NCBI RefSeq assembly: GCF_021168555.1
Contig: NZ_JAJOZS010000013.1
Location: forward strand, 1 to 64,000
Origin: Stenotrophomonas sp. MMGLT7
GTDB taxonomy: Bacteria > Pseudomonadota > Gammaproteobacteria > Xanthomonadales > Xanthomonadaceae
Direction of reading: 5' to 3'
Length of the DNA: 64,000 nt
This document shows, piece by piece, positions 8,567 to 18,462 of the stretch (positions are counted from its first letter, which is position 1; each line of letters starts with the position of its first letter). Made by a program: the position numbers and the translations under genes. The notes beneath the pieces were generated by a model. It saw nothing but the letters and a program-made list of their open reading frames with translations, did not search any database and had not been told where the DNA came from.

Positions 8567-10078
8567 ATGCGCTCCGAACTAGAAGCCACCCTGGGCTACG
8601 TACGCAACCTGCCCTCGCCGCCCGGCGTGGCCCTGCGCGTGATCCAGCTGGCGCAGGACCCCGATGCCGACCTGGGGTCCACCGCCGACGTGGTGGCCAT
8701 GGACATGGCGCTGAGCGCACGCATGCTGCGCATCGCCAATTCCCCGCTCTACGCCAGCCGGCGCCGCGTCGACAATCTCGCCCAGGCGCTGGCCATGCTC
8801 GGCCTCAACGCCACCCTGAGCCTCGCACTCGGCTTCTCCATCGCCCGGGCCATGCGCAACGATCCCGACCTGGCCCGGGAGCCGTACGAACGCATCTGGC
8901 GCCGCAGCGTGATCGCGGCGATGGCCAGCCGCAAGCTCGGCCAGGCCAAGGGCATCCGGCGGGCGGAGGAACTGATGCTCGCCGGCCTGCTGCAGGACAT
9001 CGGCGCGCTGGCACTGCTGCAGACCCAGCCCATCCGCTACCTGCCGCTGCTGGACCAGGCCGCCGACCATGCCGGGCTGGCGGCACTGGAGCGGCAGGTC
9101 CTGGGCTGCACCCATGCCGAGATCGGCGGCTGGCTGGCCCAGCACTGGAACCTGCCCGGCTACCTGCAGACCGCCATCGAGCGCAGCGAGGCCGGGGGCG
9201 GCGACCACGACGACGAGGACACCTTCAACGCCTGCGTCGCCCTGTCCGGCCCGGTCGCCGACCTGTGGCTGAGCGAGGACGCCGAGGCCGCACGCATCCG
9301 CCTGCTGCCCCTGATCCAGGCCCGGCTGGGCCTGGACAGCGCCCGCTTCGACGCGGTGCTGGCCGGCATCGGCGAGTCGCTGCCGGAGATCGCCGCCATC
9401 TTCGACGTGCACATCGCCTCGCCGTCCCAGCTCGAGGACATCCTCGACCACGCCCGCGAACTGCAGTCGCTGCGCAGCCTGCGCGAGCTGCAGGATGCGG
9501 CCGAGGCGCGGCGCCAGGCCGACGAGTCCGAACACCGCGCCCGCCACCTGACCGAGCAGATCAGCCGCGACACCCTGACCGGGGTGTTCAACCGCCACCA
9601 CCTGGAGAGCGTGCTGGAGAAGGAGTTCGACCTGGCGCTGCGCCACGACTGGCCGCTGTCGATCGCCTTCCTGGACCTGGACGACTTCAAGCGCATCAAC
9701 GACGCGCACGGGCACCTGGTCGGCGACGAGGTGCTGCATGCCTTCGCCCAGGCCCTGCAGAAGCTGCTGCGCGTCACCGACACGGTGGCCCGCTACGGCG
9801 GCGAGGAGTTCCTGGTGCTGCTGCCCGGTACCGAGGAAGCGGTGGCGGTCGGGGTGATGCGGCGGGTGCTGACCGACATCGCCGCCACCGCGATGGCCTG
9901 GCCGGGCGGCACCGCCCTGCACGTGACCTTCTCCGCCGGCGTGGCCACGCAGGGCGGGCGCGAGCGCTTCTCCAGCGTCGCCGACCTGCTCAAGGCCGCC
10001 GACGACGTGCTCTACAGCTGCAAGCACCACGGCCGCAACCGGGTGATGAGCCGTTCCCAGCCGACGCCGGGAGCCTGA
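8567..10078 (+). CDS. HDOD-domain diguanylate cyclase
   Basis: A 503-residue cytoplasmic signalling protein. Residues about 10-215 form an HDOD domain ([49 protein letters not shown]). A short coiled linker near 300-335 leads to a C-terminal GGDEF domain. The active-site motif reads GGEEF at residues 411-415, and an RVTD sequence five residues before it matches the inhibitory I-site RxxD, so the enzyme should make cyclic di-GMP and be feedback-inhibited. There is no transmembrane segment. It stands alone between the tsf terminator and pyrH, which are normally adjacent, suggesting insertion into the core block. Confidence 0.92.
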   Translation: MRSELEATLGYVRNLPSPPGVALRVIQLAQDPDADLGSTADVVAMDMALSARMLRIANSPLYASRRRVDNLAQALAMLGLNATLSLALGFSIARAMRNDPDLAREPYERIWRRSVIAAMASRKLGQAKGIRRAEELMLAGLLQDIGALALLQTQPIRYLPLLDQAADHAGLAALERQVLGCTHAEIGGWLAQHWNLPGYLQTAIERSEAGGGDHDDEDTFNACVALSGPVADLWLSEDAEAARIRLLPLIQARLGLDSARFDAVLAGIGESLPEIAAIFDVHIASPSQLEDILDHARELQSLRSLRELQDAAEARRQADESEHRARHLTEQISRDTLTGVFNRHHLESVLEKEFDLALRHDWPLSIAFLDLDDFKRINDAHGHLVGDEVLHAFAQALQKLLRVTDTVARYGGEEFLVLLPGTEEAVAVGVMRRVLTDIAATAMAWPGGTALHVTFSAGVATQGGRERFSSVADLLKAADDVLYSCKHHGRNRVMSRSQPTPGA

Positions 10079-10124
10079 GCAGGCCGGCGGCGGTGCGGAT
10101 GGCGAGGGGCGGCGGCGAATCTGG

Positions 10125-10130
10125 GCTAGA
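10125..10130 (+). promoter_or_regulatory. Possible -10 element for pyrH
   Basis: A TAGAAT hexamer about 36 bases before the pyrH start codon. The upstream sequence is too GC-rich to show a convincing -35. The same hexamer recurs before lpxD and the GNAT gene in this window. Confidence 0.4.
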
Positions 10131-10165
10131 ATCGCCGGCGTTTGCCCCCACCATCGAGGTTTCCC

Positions 10166-10888
10166 ATGTCCCAGCTCGTCTATCGCCGCATCCTTCTGAA
10201 ACTTTCCGGGGAGGCGCTGATGGGAGACGAGGACTACGGCATCGACCCCAAGGTGATCAGCCGCCTGGCCCACGAGGTCATCGAGGTTCAGCAGGCCGGC
10301 GCCGAGGTGGCGCTGGTGATCGGCGGCGGCAACATCTTCCGCGGCGCCGGCCTGGCCGCCGGCGGCATGGACCGGGTGACCGGCGACCAGATGGGCATGC
10401 TGGCCACGGTGATCAACGCCCTGGCCATGCAGGACGCACTGGAGAAGCTCGGCGCCAAGGTGCGGGTGATGAGCGCACTGAAGATCAACGACGTGTGCGA
10501 GGACTTCATCCGCCGCCGCGCCATCCGCCACCTGGAAAAGGGCCGCATCGCGATCTTCGCCGCCGGCACCGGCAACCCGTTCTTCACCACCGACTCGGGC
10601 GCGGCGCTGCGCGCGATCGAGATCGGCGCGGACCTGCTGCTCAAGGCCACCAAGGTCGACGGCGTCTACGACAAGGACCCGAAGAAGCACGCCGACGCGG
10701 TGCGCTTCGACAGCCTGACCTACGACGAGGTGATCGTGCGCGGGCTGGAGGTGATGGACACCGCCGCCTTCGCCCTGGCGCGCGACAGCGACCTGCCGCT
10801 GCGCATCTTCGACATGGGCCACGCCGGCGAACTGCTGCGCATCCTGCGCGGCGAGAACATCGGCACCCTGGTCAAGGGCCGCGGCTGA
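10166..10888 (+). CDS. pyrH: UMP kinase
   Basis: Phosphorylates UMP to UDP in pyrimidine nucleotide synthesis. It is 240 residues long with the bacterial UMPK landmarks: [13 protein letters not shown] at the N-terminus, [10 protein letters not shown], the [14 protein letters not shown] helix, and [40 protein letters not shown]. The ATG at 10166 follows a GAGGT site 9 bases upstream. It leads the pyrH-frr-uppS-cdsA-dxr-rseP-bamA series, although frr has a promoter of its own. Confidence 0.98.
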   Translation: MSQLVYRRILLKLSGEALMGDEDYGIDPKVISRLAHEVIEVQQAGAEVALVIGGGNIFRGAGLAAGGMDRVTGDQMGMLATVINALAMQDALEKLGAKVRVMSALKINDVCEDFIRRRAIRHLEKGRIAIFAAGTGNPFFTTDSGAALRAIEIGADLLLKATKVDGVYDKDPKKHADAVRFDSLTYDEVIVRGLEVMDTAAFALARDSDLPLRIFDMGHAGELLRILRGENIGTLVKGRG

Positions 10889-10988
10889 CGCCGGAGGCCG
10901 GAAGCGTCGGCCGGGCGCCGGGCGCAAGAAAAGCTGTACGCGTCCCTCATCCGGCCCCTGCCTTCCGGCCCCGGGCCCCCGCTTCCGA

Positions 10989-10994
10989 TATAAT
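10989..10994 (+). promoter_or_regulatory. -10 element of frr promoter
   Basis: A perfect TATAAT 34 bases before the frr start codon, in an otherwise very GC-rich spacer of 140 bases. No good -35 is visible. It would give a leader of roughly 28 nucleotides. Confidence 0.65.
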
Positions 10995-11028
10995 CGTCCG
11001 ATTCTGTTCCAGCCTGGATTTTTCGGCG

Positions 11029-11586
11029 ATGCTCAACGAGATCAAACAAGACGCACAGACCCGCATGACCAAGAGCATCGAGGCACTGCGCCACTCTCTG
11101 GTCAAGGTCCGCACCGGCCGCGCCTCGACCGCCCTGGTCGAGCACCTGAAGGTCAACTACTACGGCTCGGACATGCCGCTGAGCCAGGTCGCCAGCGTGG
11201 CCGTGTCCGATTCGCGCTCGCTCACCATCACCCCGTGGGAAAAGCCCATGGTCAGCGCCGTGGAGAAGGCGATCCTGGCCTCCGACCTGGGCCTGACCCC
11301 GAACACCGCCGGCACCACCATCCGCCTCAACCTGCCCGCGCTCACCGAGGAGCGCCGCCGCGAGCTGTCCAAGGTGGTCGCAAGCGAAGGCGAGGACACC
11401 AAGGTCGCCATCCGCAACATCCGGCGCGATGCCAACCAGCAGATCAAGGACCTGCTCAAGGACAAGCAGATCACCGAGGACGACGTGCGCCGCAGCGAGG
11501 ACGAGATCCAGAAGCTGACCGACAAGGCGATCAAGGACGTGGACGAGGTGGTGAAGGCCAAGGAGCAGGAACTGATGGCGGTCTGA
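11029..11586 (+). CDS. frr: Ribosome recycling factor
   Basis: Dissociates the post-termination ribosome together with EF-G. It is 185 residues, the normal family length. The [21 protein letters not shown] motif, the [10 protein letters not shown] strand, LTITPW and [17 protein letters not shown] are all typical. The ATG at 11029 gives the canonical [10 protein letters not shown] start. A TATAAT lies upstream, so this gene can start a transcript running into uppS, 19 bases downstream. Confidence 0.98.
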   Translation: MLNEIKQDAQTRMTKSIEALRHSLVKVRTGRASTALVEHLKVNYYGSDMPLSQVASVAVSDSRSLTITPWEKPMVSAVEKAILASDLGLTPNTAGTTIRLNLPALTEERRRELSKVVASEGEDTKVAIRNIRRDANQQIKDLLKDKQITEDDVRRSEDEIQKLTDKAIKDVDEVVKAKEQELMAV

Positions 11587-11605
11587 GCCGCCTGTCGCTC
11601 CGGCC

Positions 11606-12364
11606 ATGTCCTCCGGCCCAATCACATCCCTGCCCCGCCACATTGCCATCGTCATGGACGGCAATGGCCGCTGGGCGCAGCGGCGTCGGCGTCCGCGCGT
11701 GATCGGCCATCGCGCGGGCGCGCGCGCGGTCGACCGCACCATCGACTTCTGCCTCGAACGCGGCATCGAGGTGCTGACCCTGTTCGCCTTCTCCAGCGAG
11801 AACTGGGGCCGCCCGCGCGACGAGGTCGACGCGCTGATGAAGCTGTTCATGGGCGCGCTCGACCGCGAGGTCGGCGAGATGCAGCGCCGCGGCGTGCGCG
11901 TGCGCTTCATCGGCGAGCGCTCGCGCTTCTCGCCGCCGATCCTGGAGCGGATGCAGAACGCGGAAAAGGCCACCGAAGGCAACACCCGGCTGACCCTGGT
12001 GATCGCCGCCAGCTATGGCGGCCGCCAGGACATCGCCGCCGCCGCGCGGGCGCTGGCCGAGGACGTCGCCGCCGGCCGCCTGCGCCCGGAGCAGATCGAC
12101 GAGACCGCTGTCGGCGCGCGCGTGGCGCTGGCCGACCTGCCGCCGCCGGACCTGTTCATCCGCACCGGCGGCGACACCCGCGTCAGCAACTTCCTGCTGT
12201 GGCAGCTGGCCTACACCGAGCTGTGGTTCACCGATACCCTGTGGCCGGAATTCGATGCCGCTATCCTGCAGCAGGCGGTGGACGACTATGCGCGGCGCGA
12301 ACGCCGCTATGGCCTGACCAGCGCACAGATCGCCGTCCAGGCGACGGAGACCCCTTCCGAATGA
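11606..12364 (+). CDS. uppS: Undecaprenyl diphosphate synthase (cis-prenyltransferase)
   Basis: Makes C55 undecaprenyl diphosphate, the lipid carrier for peptidoglycan and O-antigen. It is 252 residues. The catalytic motif [13 protein letters not shown], the [11 protein letters not shown] region, and the C-terminal motif V block [27 protein letters not shown] are present. The stop overlaps the cdsA start (ATGA), so the two are translationally coupled. Confidence 0.97.
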   Translation: MSSGPITSLPRHIAIVMDGNGRWAQRRRRPRVIGHRAGARAVDRTIDFCLERGIEVLTLFAFSSENWGRPRDEVDALMKLFMGALDREVGEMQRRGVRVRFIGERSRFSPPILERMQNAEKATEGNTRLTLVIAASYGGRQDIAAAARALAEDVAAGRLRPEQIDETAVGARVALADLPPPDLFIRTGGDTRVSNFLLWQLAYTELWFTDTLWPEFDAAILQQAVDDYARRERRYGLTSAQIAVQATETPSE

Positions 12365-13185
12365 CCCGCACCCGCGTCATCGCCGCGCTGATCATGGCCC
12401 CGGCAGCCATCTGCGCCATCCTGCTGCTGCCCAGCCAGTGGCTGGCCGCGCTGTCGGCGCTGCTGTTCCTCACCGGGCTGTGGGAGTGGCTCAAGCTCTC
12501 GGGCGTGGAGGACACCCTGCAGCGCACCGTGCTGGTGGCGCTCAACCTGCTGCTGATGGTGCTGCTGGTGTGGGCCTCGGACGGATCGCTGGTGCTGCTG
12601 CAGATCGCCAGCCTGACCGGAGTGGCCTGGTGGCTAGTGGCGCTGCTGTGGCTGCGCCACTTCCAGTTCGGCGCCGATCGCGGCTCGCCGGCCTGCATCG
12701 CCAAGCTCGCCGCCGGCACCCTGGCGATCCTGCCGGCGTGGACGGCGCTGATCCTGATCCACGCCGCCCCCGAGCATGGCCCGCGCTGGCTGCTGGCCGC
12801 GCTGACCACAGTCTGGGCGGCCGACTCGGGCGCCTACTTCGCCGGCCGCCATTTCGGCAAGCGCAAGCTCGCCCCGCGCATCAGCCCCAACAAGACCGTC
12901 GAGGGCCTGGTCGGCGGCGTGCTCGCCGGCGTGGCCACCGCGGCGCTGTTCGGCTGGTTCGCCGGGGTCACCCTGGCGCAGCTGCCCGGGCTGCTGCTGG
13001 TGGCGCTGGCCGCGGTGTTCGCCTCGGTGCTGGGCGACCTGTTCGAGAGCCTGCTCAAGCGCCATGCCGGCGCCAAGGACTCGGGCAACGTGATCCCCGG
13101 CCACGGCGGCGTGCTCGACCGCATCGACGGCGTGCTGGCGGCGCTGCCGGTGTTCGCGCTGGGCAAGGAAATCTTCGGCTTCTGA
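12361..13185 (+). CDS. cdsA: Phosphatidate cytidylyltransferase
   Basis: Integral membrane enzyme forming CDP-diacylglycerol for phospholipid synthesis. It is 274 residues with about seven or eight hydrophobic segments. The conserved C-terminal part is clear: [29 protein letters not shown], and the CDP-family signature [19 protein letters not shown]. The start overlaps the uppS stop, and dxr begins 2 bases after its own stop. Confidence 0.97.
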   Translation: MTRTRVIAALIMAPAAICAILLLPSQWLAALSALLFLTGLWEWLKLSGVEDTLQRTVLVALNLLLMVLLVWASDGSLVLLQIASLTGVAWWLVALLWLRHFQFGADRGSPACIAKLAAGTLAILPAWTALILIHAAPEHGPRWLLAALTTVWAADSGAYFAGRHFGKRKLAPRISPNKTVEGLVGGVLAGVATAALFGWFAGVTLAQLPGLLLVALAAVFASVLGDLFESLLKRHAGAKDSGNVIPGHGGVLDRIDGVLAALPVFALGKEIFGF

Positions 13186-13187
13186 GC

Positions 13188-14381
13188 ATGAGCACGCCCT
13201 TTCCCTCACGTCGCGTGGCGGTGTTCGGCGCCACCGGCTCGATCGGCACCTCGGCGCTGGACGTCATCGCCCGCCACCGGCAGCGGTTCCAGGCCAGCGT
13301 GCTTGCCGCGGGCAGCAACGTCGATGCGCTGGTCGCACTGTGCGTGCGACACCGTCCGCAACACGCGGTGATCGCCGACCCGACCCTGTTCGCACGCCTG
13401 CGCGACGGCCTGCGCGACGCCGGACTGCCCACCCAGGCGCATGCCGGCGGCGAGGCCCTGGACGCGCTGGCCGCCGGCGACCAGTGCGATACCGTGATCG
13501 CCGCCATCGTCGGCGCCGCCGGCCTGCCCTCCACCCTGGCCGCCGCCCGTGCCGGCAAGCGCCTGCTGCTGGCCAACAAGGAATCGCTGGTGCTGGCCGG
13601 CGAGCTGCTGATGCGCGCCGCGCGCGAGGGCGGCGCCGAGATCGTGCCGGTGGACAGCGAACACAACGCGATCTTCCAGTGCCTGCGCGGCCGCGATGCC
13701 GACGCCCAGGTCAGGCGCGTGCTGATCACGGCCTCCGGCGGCCCGTTCCGCGGCCGCGGCCGCGCCGAGCTGGCCGGCGTCACCGTGGCCCAGGCCGTCG
13801 CCCACCCCAAGTGGTCGATGGGACCGAAGATCTCGGTCGATTCGGCCACCTTGATGAACAAGGGCCTGGAGGTCATCGAGGCCCACCACCTGTTCGGCCT
13901 GCAGCCGGCCCGCATCGAGGTGCTGGTGCACCCGCAGAGCCTGGTGCACTCGCTGGTGGAGTTCATCGACGGTTCCACCCTGGCGCAGCTGGGATTGCCG
14001 GACATGCGCACCGCGCTGGCGGTGGGCCTGGGCTGGCCGCAACGCCTCGAATCGGGCGTGGCCGGGCTGGACCTGCTGCAGCACGGGCGCCTGGACTTCG
14101 AGGCCCCGGATACCGAGGCCTTCCCCTGCCTGGCGCTGGCGTGGAGCGCGATGGAGGCAGGCGGCACCGCCCCGGCGATCCTCAATGCCGCCAACGAAGT
14201 GGCCGTTTCAGCCTTTCTTCAGGGCCGCATAGGTTTCCTAGCGATTCCTGCGCTGGTCGAATCCACCCTGACCGCGCTTCCCCGGGAGCCGGCGGACTCG
14301 CTGCAACGCCTGCTGGCGGCCGACGCGCAAGCCCGCCAAACTGCCGAACGTGCCATCTCCCGACTTCCGCCGCATGCCTGA
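13188..14381 (+). CDS. dxr: 1-deoxy-D-xylulose 5-phosphate reductoisomerase
   Basis: NADPH-dependent enzyme that commits DXP to the MEP isoprenoid pathway, supplying the precursors used by UppS in the same operon. It is 397 residues with an N-terminal Rossmann motif [15 protein letters not shown], the [15 protein letters not shown] and [14 protein letters not shown] segments, the catalytic-domain block [11 protein letters not shown], and [23 protein letters not shown] (metal and substrate binding). Also called ispC. Confidence 0.98.
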   Translation: MSTPFPSRRVAVFGATGSIGTSALDVIARHRQRFQASVLAAGSNVDALVALCVRHRPQHAVIADPTLFARLRDGLRDAGLPTQAHAGGEALDALAAGDQCDTVIAAIVGAAGLPSTLAAARAGKRLLLANKESLVLAGELLMRAAREGGAEIVPVDSEHNAIFQCLRGRDADAQVRRVLITASGGPFRGRGRAELAGVTVAQAVAHPKWSMGPKISVDSATLMNKGLEVIEAHHLFGLQPARIEVLVHPQSLVHSLVEFIDGSTLAQLGLPDMRTALAVGLGWPQRLESGVAGLDLLQHGRLDFEAPDTEAFPCLALAWSAMEAGGTAPAILNAANEVAVSAFLQGRIGFLAIPALVESTLTALPREPADSLQRLLAADAQARQTAERAISRLPPHA

Positions 14382-14407
14382 AAGCCCCCGCAAACTGGAT
14401 CGCGCAC

Positions 14408-15766
14408 ATGGGTGATTTCATCGGTTCGATCTGGTGGATGATCGTCAGCCTCGGCGTGCTCGTCACCTTCCATGAATACGGCCACTACTGGGTCGCGCGG
14501 CGCTGTGGAGTCAAGGTGCTGCGCTTCTCGGTCGGCTTCGGCAAGCCGCTGTGGTCGCGCCGTGGCCGCGACGGCACCGAGTTCGCGATCGCCGCGATCC
14601 CGCTCGGCGGCTACGTGAAGATGCTCGACGAGCGCGAGGGCAACGTGCACCCGGCCGAACGCGCGCTGGCCTTCAACCAGAAGAGCGTATGGCAGCGCAT
14701 CGCCGTGGTGGCCGCCGGCCCGCTGGCCAACCTGCTGCTTTGCGTGGCGCTGCTGTGGGCGATGTTCGTGATCGGCAAGCAGGACTATTCGGCCACCCTG
14801 GGGCACGTCGGGGGCATGGCCGCGCAGGCCGGCTTCCAGCCCGGCGAGCGCCTGCTCGCCATCGACGGGCGCCCGGTCGCCAGCTGGAGCGAGGCCAGCA
14901 TGCTGCTGACCACCGCGGCCATGGACCGGGACGACGTGCGGGTGGACGCGCAGAACGGCTTCGGCTCGGCGGTGGCGCGCACGCTGCCGCTGTCGCAGCT
15001 GCCCGACGGCTTCGACGAGACCCGTGTGCCGACGCTGGCCGGGTTCGGCTGGAAGTTCCAGCAGCAGCCGGCGATCGTCAGCCAGGTCGCCGAAGGTTCG
15101 GCGGCGGCCGGCGTCATCGAGGCGGGCGACCGCATCCTGGCCATCGATGGCGCGCCGATCGACTCGGCCGACCAGGTCGGGCCGCGGATACAGGCGCTGG
15201 GCGAACAGGGCGGCGCCGCCATGATCGAGGTCGAGCGCAACGGCGAGCGCCTGGCGCTGGAGCTGACCCCGCGCCTGAGCACCGATCCGGCCAGCGCCGG
15301 CCGCTGGCTGCTGGGGATCGGCATGCAGGGCGGGCAGATGCCGGGCTACGACGCCCGCGTCCAGTACGGCCCGCTGGCGGCGCTGCCGATGGCGGTGCGC
15401 GAGACTGGCAAACTGGCGTCAGATTCGTTGGGCATGATGCGGCGCATGCTGACCGGACACGCCTCCGTGAAGAACATTTCCGGGCCGGTGACCATCGCCC
15501 GGGTGGCCAATGCCTCGGCCAAGCGCGGGCTGGACTGGTTCCTGTATTTCCTGGCGCTGCTGTCGCTGAGCCTGGCGATCATCAACCTGCTGCCGATCCC
15601 GATCTTGGACGGCGGGCACCTGCTGTATTACCTTATCGAGTTGGTCAAGGGCAGCCCGCTCAGCGAGCGCGCCATGGCCGCCGGGCAATATGTGGGCCTG
15701 GCGATGCTGGCCGGACTGATGGGACTGGCGTTCTACAACGACATCCTCGGCCTGGTCCCGCAATGA
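14408..15766 (+). CDS. rseP: Inner-membrane site-2 zinc metalloprotease RseP
   Basis: Cleaves anti-sigma factors within the membrane in the envelope-stress cascade and clears signal-peptide remnants. It is 452 residues. The zinc motif HEYGH is at residues 22-26 in the first membrane helix, two PDZ domains occupy roughly residues 115-290 (GFQPGERLLAIDG and VIEAGDRILAIDG mark their starts), and the second catalytic motif ILDGGH has its aspartate at 401. Placement between dxr and bamA is the usual gammaproteobacterial order. Confidence 0.97.
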   Translation: MGDFIGSIWWMIVSLGVLVTFHEYGHYWVARRCGVKVLRFSVGFGKPLWSRRGRDGTEFAIAAIPLGGYVKMLDEREGNVHPAERALAFNQKSVWQRIAVVAAGPLANLLLCVALLWAMFVIGKQDYSATLGHVGGMAAQAGFQPGERLLAIDGRPVASWSEASMLLTTAAMDRDDVRVDAQNGFGSAVARTLPLSQLPDGFDETRVPTLAGFGWKFQQQPAIVSQVAEGSAAAGVIEAGDRILAIDGAPIDSADQVGPRIQALGEQGGAAMIEVERNGERLALELTPRLSTDPASAGRWLLGIGMQGGQMPGYDARVQYGPLAALPMAVRETGKLASDSLGMMRRMLTGHASVKNISGPVTIARVANASAKRGLDWFLYFLALLSLSLAIINLLPIPILDGGHLLYYLIELVKGSPLSERAMAAGQYVGLAMLAGLMGLAFYNDILGLVPQ

Positions 15767-15861
15767 ATGCGCCACCGAACAACCTGCTCGAGAAGACCCC
15801 CGCTGTCGTCGTCTTACGCCGGCACCCACGCAACAACGTAGAAGACCTAACCGGACGTGAC

Positions 15862-18231
15862 ATGACGAGACTTCCCACTCGACGCCTGCTTGCCCTTGCC
15901 CTTGCCGCCGGCCTGAGCCTGCCGGCGCTGGCCCAAGCCGCCGAGCCCTTCGTCGCCAGCGACATCCGCATCGACGGCCTGCAGCGCATCGCCGCCGGCA
16001 CGGTGTTCACCTACCTGCCGGTCGAGCGCGGCGACACCATCGACGACGCCAAGATCGGCCAGTCGATCCGGGCGCTGTACAAGACCGGCTTCTTCGAGGA
16101 CATCCAGCTCGACCGCCAGGGCGACATCCTGGTGGTCACGGTCAAGGAGCGTCCGGCGATCAACAAGCTCACCGTCACCGGCAACAAGGACATCAAGTCC
16201 GAGGAACTGCTCAAGGGCCTGTCGGACATCGGCCTGAGCGAGGGCGGCACCTTCGACCGCCTGAGCCTGGACCGGGTGACCCAGGAGCTGACCCGCCAGT
16301 ACAACAACCGCGGCAAGTACAACGTGCAGATCACCCCGACGGTGAGCCCGCTGGACCGCAACCGCGTCGACGTGGCCATCGCGATCAAGGAAGGCAAGGC
16401 GGCCAAGATCCGCCACGTCAACCTGGTCGGCACCGAGAAGTTCCTCAACGAGGACATCCTCGGCCAGTGGGAGTCCAAGGAGCACAACTGGGCCTCGTGG
16501 TACCGCCGCGACGACCAGTATTCCAAGGAAAAGCTCTCCGGCGACCTGGAGAAGCTCAACTCCTGGTACCTGGACCGCGGCTACATCGACTTCAGCGTGG
16601 ATTCCACCCAGGTGTCGATCAGCCCTGACAAGCAGGACATGTTCATCAGCGCCGGCGTGACCGAGGGCGAGCAGTACAAGATCTCCGAGATAAAGGTCAC
16701 CGGCGACACCGTGCTGCCGCAGGACCAGGTCGAGCGGCTGGTGATCCCCAAGGCCGGCGACACGTTCTCGCGCGCGCTGCTGGAGTACAGCTCCGATGCG
16801 ATCACCAACACCCTGAGCAACATCGGCTACGCCTTCGCCCGGGTCAACCCGATCCCGACCCCGAACCGCGCCGACCGCACCGTGGCCATCAACATGCAGG
16901 TGGTGCCGGGCCCGCGCGTGGCCGTGCGCCGCATCGTGTTCAAAGGCAACTCGCGCACCTCCGACGAGGTCCTGCGCCGCGAGATGCGCCAGTTCGAGGA
17001 CACCTGGTACTCGCAGGCGGCGATCGACCGCTCCAAGATCCGCCTGCAGCGGCTGGGCTACTTCGAGTCGGTGGACGTGGAAACGCCCCCCGTGCCCGGC
17101 AGCAACGACCAGGTGGACGTGGTCTACAACGTCAAGGAGACCACCTCGGGCAGCTTCACCTTCGGCCTGGGCTACTCGCAGAGCTACGGCATGACCACCT
17201 CGGTGCAGCTGTCGCAGAACAACTTCCTCGGCGGCGGCAACCGCGTCGCGGTGGAAGCCTCGCGCAGCAGCTACCTGCAGCGCTACGCGTTCTCCTACAC
17301 CAACCCGTTCTTCACCGACGACGGCGTCTCGCTGGGCTACAACCTGTCCTGGCGCGAACTGGACTACTCGGACTTCAACACCGCCCAGTACAACAGCACC
17401 AACGGCGCCGCGCAGGTGGTGTTCGGCGTGCCGATCACCGAGAACGACAGCTTCTCGCTGATGTTCGGCATCGACAGCAACCAGATCACCACCTACGCCG
17501 GCTACACCCCGCAGGCGATCATCGACTACATCGATGCCGTCGGCAAACGCACCTTCAAGTCCTGGCGCAGCGAGATCGGCTGGGCGCGCGACACCCGCAA
17601 CGACTACTTCATGCCGACCCGCGGCATGTACCAGCGCATCGGCCTGGAAGCCACCCTGCCCGGCTCGACCGCCGAGTACTACAAGCTCAACTACCAGATC
17701 TCCAAGTACTGGCCGGTCATCCCCTCGCTGGTGATCAACACCCGCCTGGAACTGGGCTACGGCGACAGCTACGGCAGCGACACCAGCCGCGACATCTACG
17801 ATGCCGACGGCAACTACGTGAAGACCGTCACCGCCTCCGGGCTGCCGTTCTTCGAGAACTTCTACGCCGGCGGCACCAACTCGGTCCGCGGCTTCGAGGA
17901 CAACACCCTCGGCCCGCGCTCCGAGGCGACCACCTACTACAGCAGGGGCCAGCCGCTGGGCGGCTCGGTGAAGACGGTCGGCTCGATCGAGGCCTACTTC
18001 CCGCGCCTGTTCGACAGCCCGTCGGCGCGCGTGTCCGCGTTCGTGGACTTCGGCAACGTGTTCGATGGCACCGACAACGTCAAGGCCAACGAACTGCGCG
18101 CGTCCACCGGCGTGGCGCTGCTGTGGCGCGCGCCCGTGGGCCCGATCTCGATCAGCTATGCCATCCCGCTGAAGAAGAAGGACGGCGACGAGATCGAGCG
18201 GCTGCAGTTCACCTTCGGCGGGCAGTTCTGA
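15862..18231 (+). CDS. bamA: Outer membrane protein assembly factor BamA
   Basis: Central Omp85 component that folds beta-barrel proteins into the outer membrane. It is 789 residues. A signal peptide ends near ALAQA, five POTRA domains run from about residue 23 to 345 (first: FVASDIRIDGLQRIAAGTVF), and a 16-strand barrel follows. The diagnostic loop-6 motif VRGFEDNTLGPR is present and the protein ends LQFTFGGQF, with the terminal phenylalanine needed for barrel insertion. No skp/ompH gene follows, which is normal for xanthomonads. Confidence 0.97.
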   Translation: MTRLPTRRLLALALAAGLSLPALAQAAEPFVASDIRIDGLQRIAAGTVFTYLPVERGDTIDDAKIGQSIRALYKTGFFEDIQLDRQGDILVVTVKERPAINKLTVTGNKDIKSEELLKGLSDIGLSEGGTFDRLSLDRVTQELTRQYNNRGKYNVQITPTVSPLDRNRVDVAIAIKEGKAAKIRHVNLVGTEKFLNEDILGQWESKEHNWASWYRRDDQYSKEKLSGDLEKLNSWYLDRGYIDFSVDSTQVSISPDKQDMFISAGVTEGEQYKISEIKVTGDTVLPQDQVERLVIPKAGDTFSRALLEYSSDAITNTLSNIGYAFARVNPIPTPNRADRTVAINMQVVPGPRVAVRRIVFKGNSRTSDEVLRREMRQFEDTWYSQAAIDRSKIRLQRLGYFESVDVETPPVPGSNDQVDVVYNVKETTSGSFTFGLGYSQSYGMTTSVQLSQNNFLGGGNRVAVEASRSSYLQRYAFSYTNPFFTDDGVSLGYNLSWRELDYSDFNTAQYNSTNGAAQVVFGVPITENDSFSLMFGIDSNQITTYAGYTPQAIIDYIDAVGKRTFKSWRSEIGWARDTRNDYFMPTRGMYQRIGLEATLPGSTAEYYKLNYQISKYWPVIPSLVINTRLELGYGDSYGSDTSRDIYDADGNYVKTVTASGLPFFENFYAGGTNSVRGFEDNTLGPRSEATTYYSRGQPLGGSVKTVGSIEAYFPRLFDSPSARVSAFVDFGNVFDGTDNVKANELRASTGVALLWRAPVGPISISYAIPLKKKDGDEIERLQFTFGGQF

Positions 18232-18242
18232 CGAACCGCCCT

Positions 18243-18269
18243 CCCCGCCAGGGCGTTGCCCTGGCGGGG
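18243..18269. repeat. Perfect GC-rich hairpin downstream of bamA
   Basis: A 12-bp perfect inverted repeat (CCCCGCCAGGGC and complement) around a GTT loop, 12 bases after the bamA stop. It has no T-run. It may protect the 3' end of the bamA mRNA or act together with the terminator-like hairpin about 65 bases further on. Confidence 0.6.
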
Positions 18270-18332
18270 CGGCTCCTGCTGCGCAGGAGTCCGGTCGGCG
18301 ATGTGCCTGCCGAATCCCCGCGCCTTCGGCGC

Positions 18333-18357
18333 GCCCCCTTTGCCAAAGGGGGCTTTT
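18333..18357 (+). terminator. Probable rho-independent terminator between bamA and lpxD
   Basis: A 9-bp stem (GCCCCCTTT and complement) with a 3-base loop followed by TTTTCTC. A competing UUCG-type hairpin (CGCGCCTTCGGCGCG) overlaps its left side. The hairpin resembles a short intergenic repeat family of xanthomonads, so it may be a mobile repeat acting as a terminator. Confidence 0.6.
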
Positions 18358-18450
18358 CTCCAGTTTGTGGGTCGCAGCCTGCCTGGTTCGCTGGCGTGGC
18401 CAGTCATTCCCGCTGCGAACAAGCGGCATGACCGCCCTCATGGCACACGG

Positions 18451-18456
18451 TAGAAT
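18451..18456 (+). promoter_or_regulatory. -10 element directly before lpxD
   Basis: A TAGAAT hexamer ending 6 bases before the GTG start of lpxD. A transcript starting at the normal distance would begin at or next to the start codon, so lpxD may be expressed from a leaderless mRNA. No Shine-Dalgarno sequence precedes the GTG. Confidence 0.5.
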
Positions 18457-18462
18457 CCCGGC

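Noticed and set aside
18156-18422. Minus-strand frame between bamA and lpxD encoding FGKGGAPKARGFG
   Set aside because: This peptide pattern is the translation of a common xanthomonad intergenic repeat, not a conserved protein.
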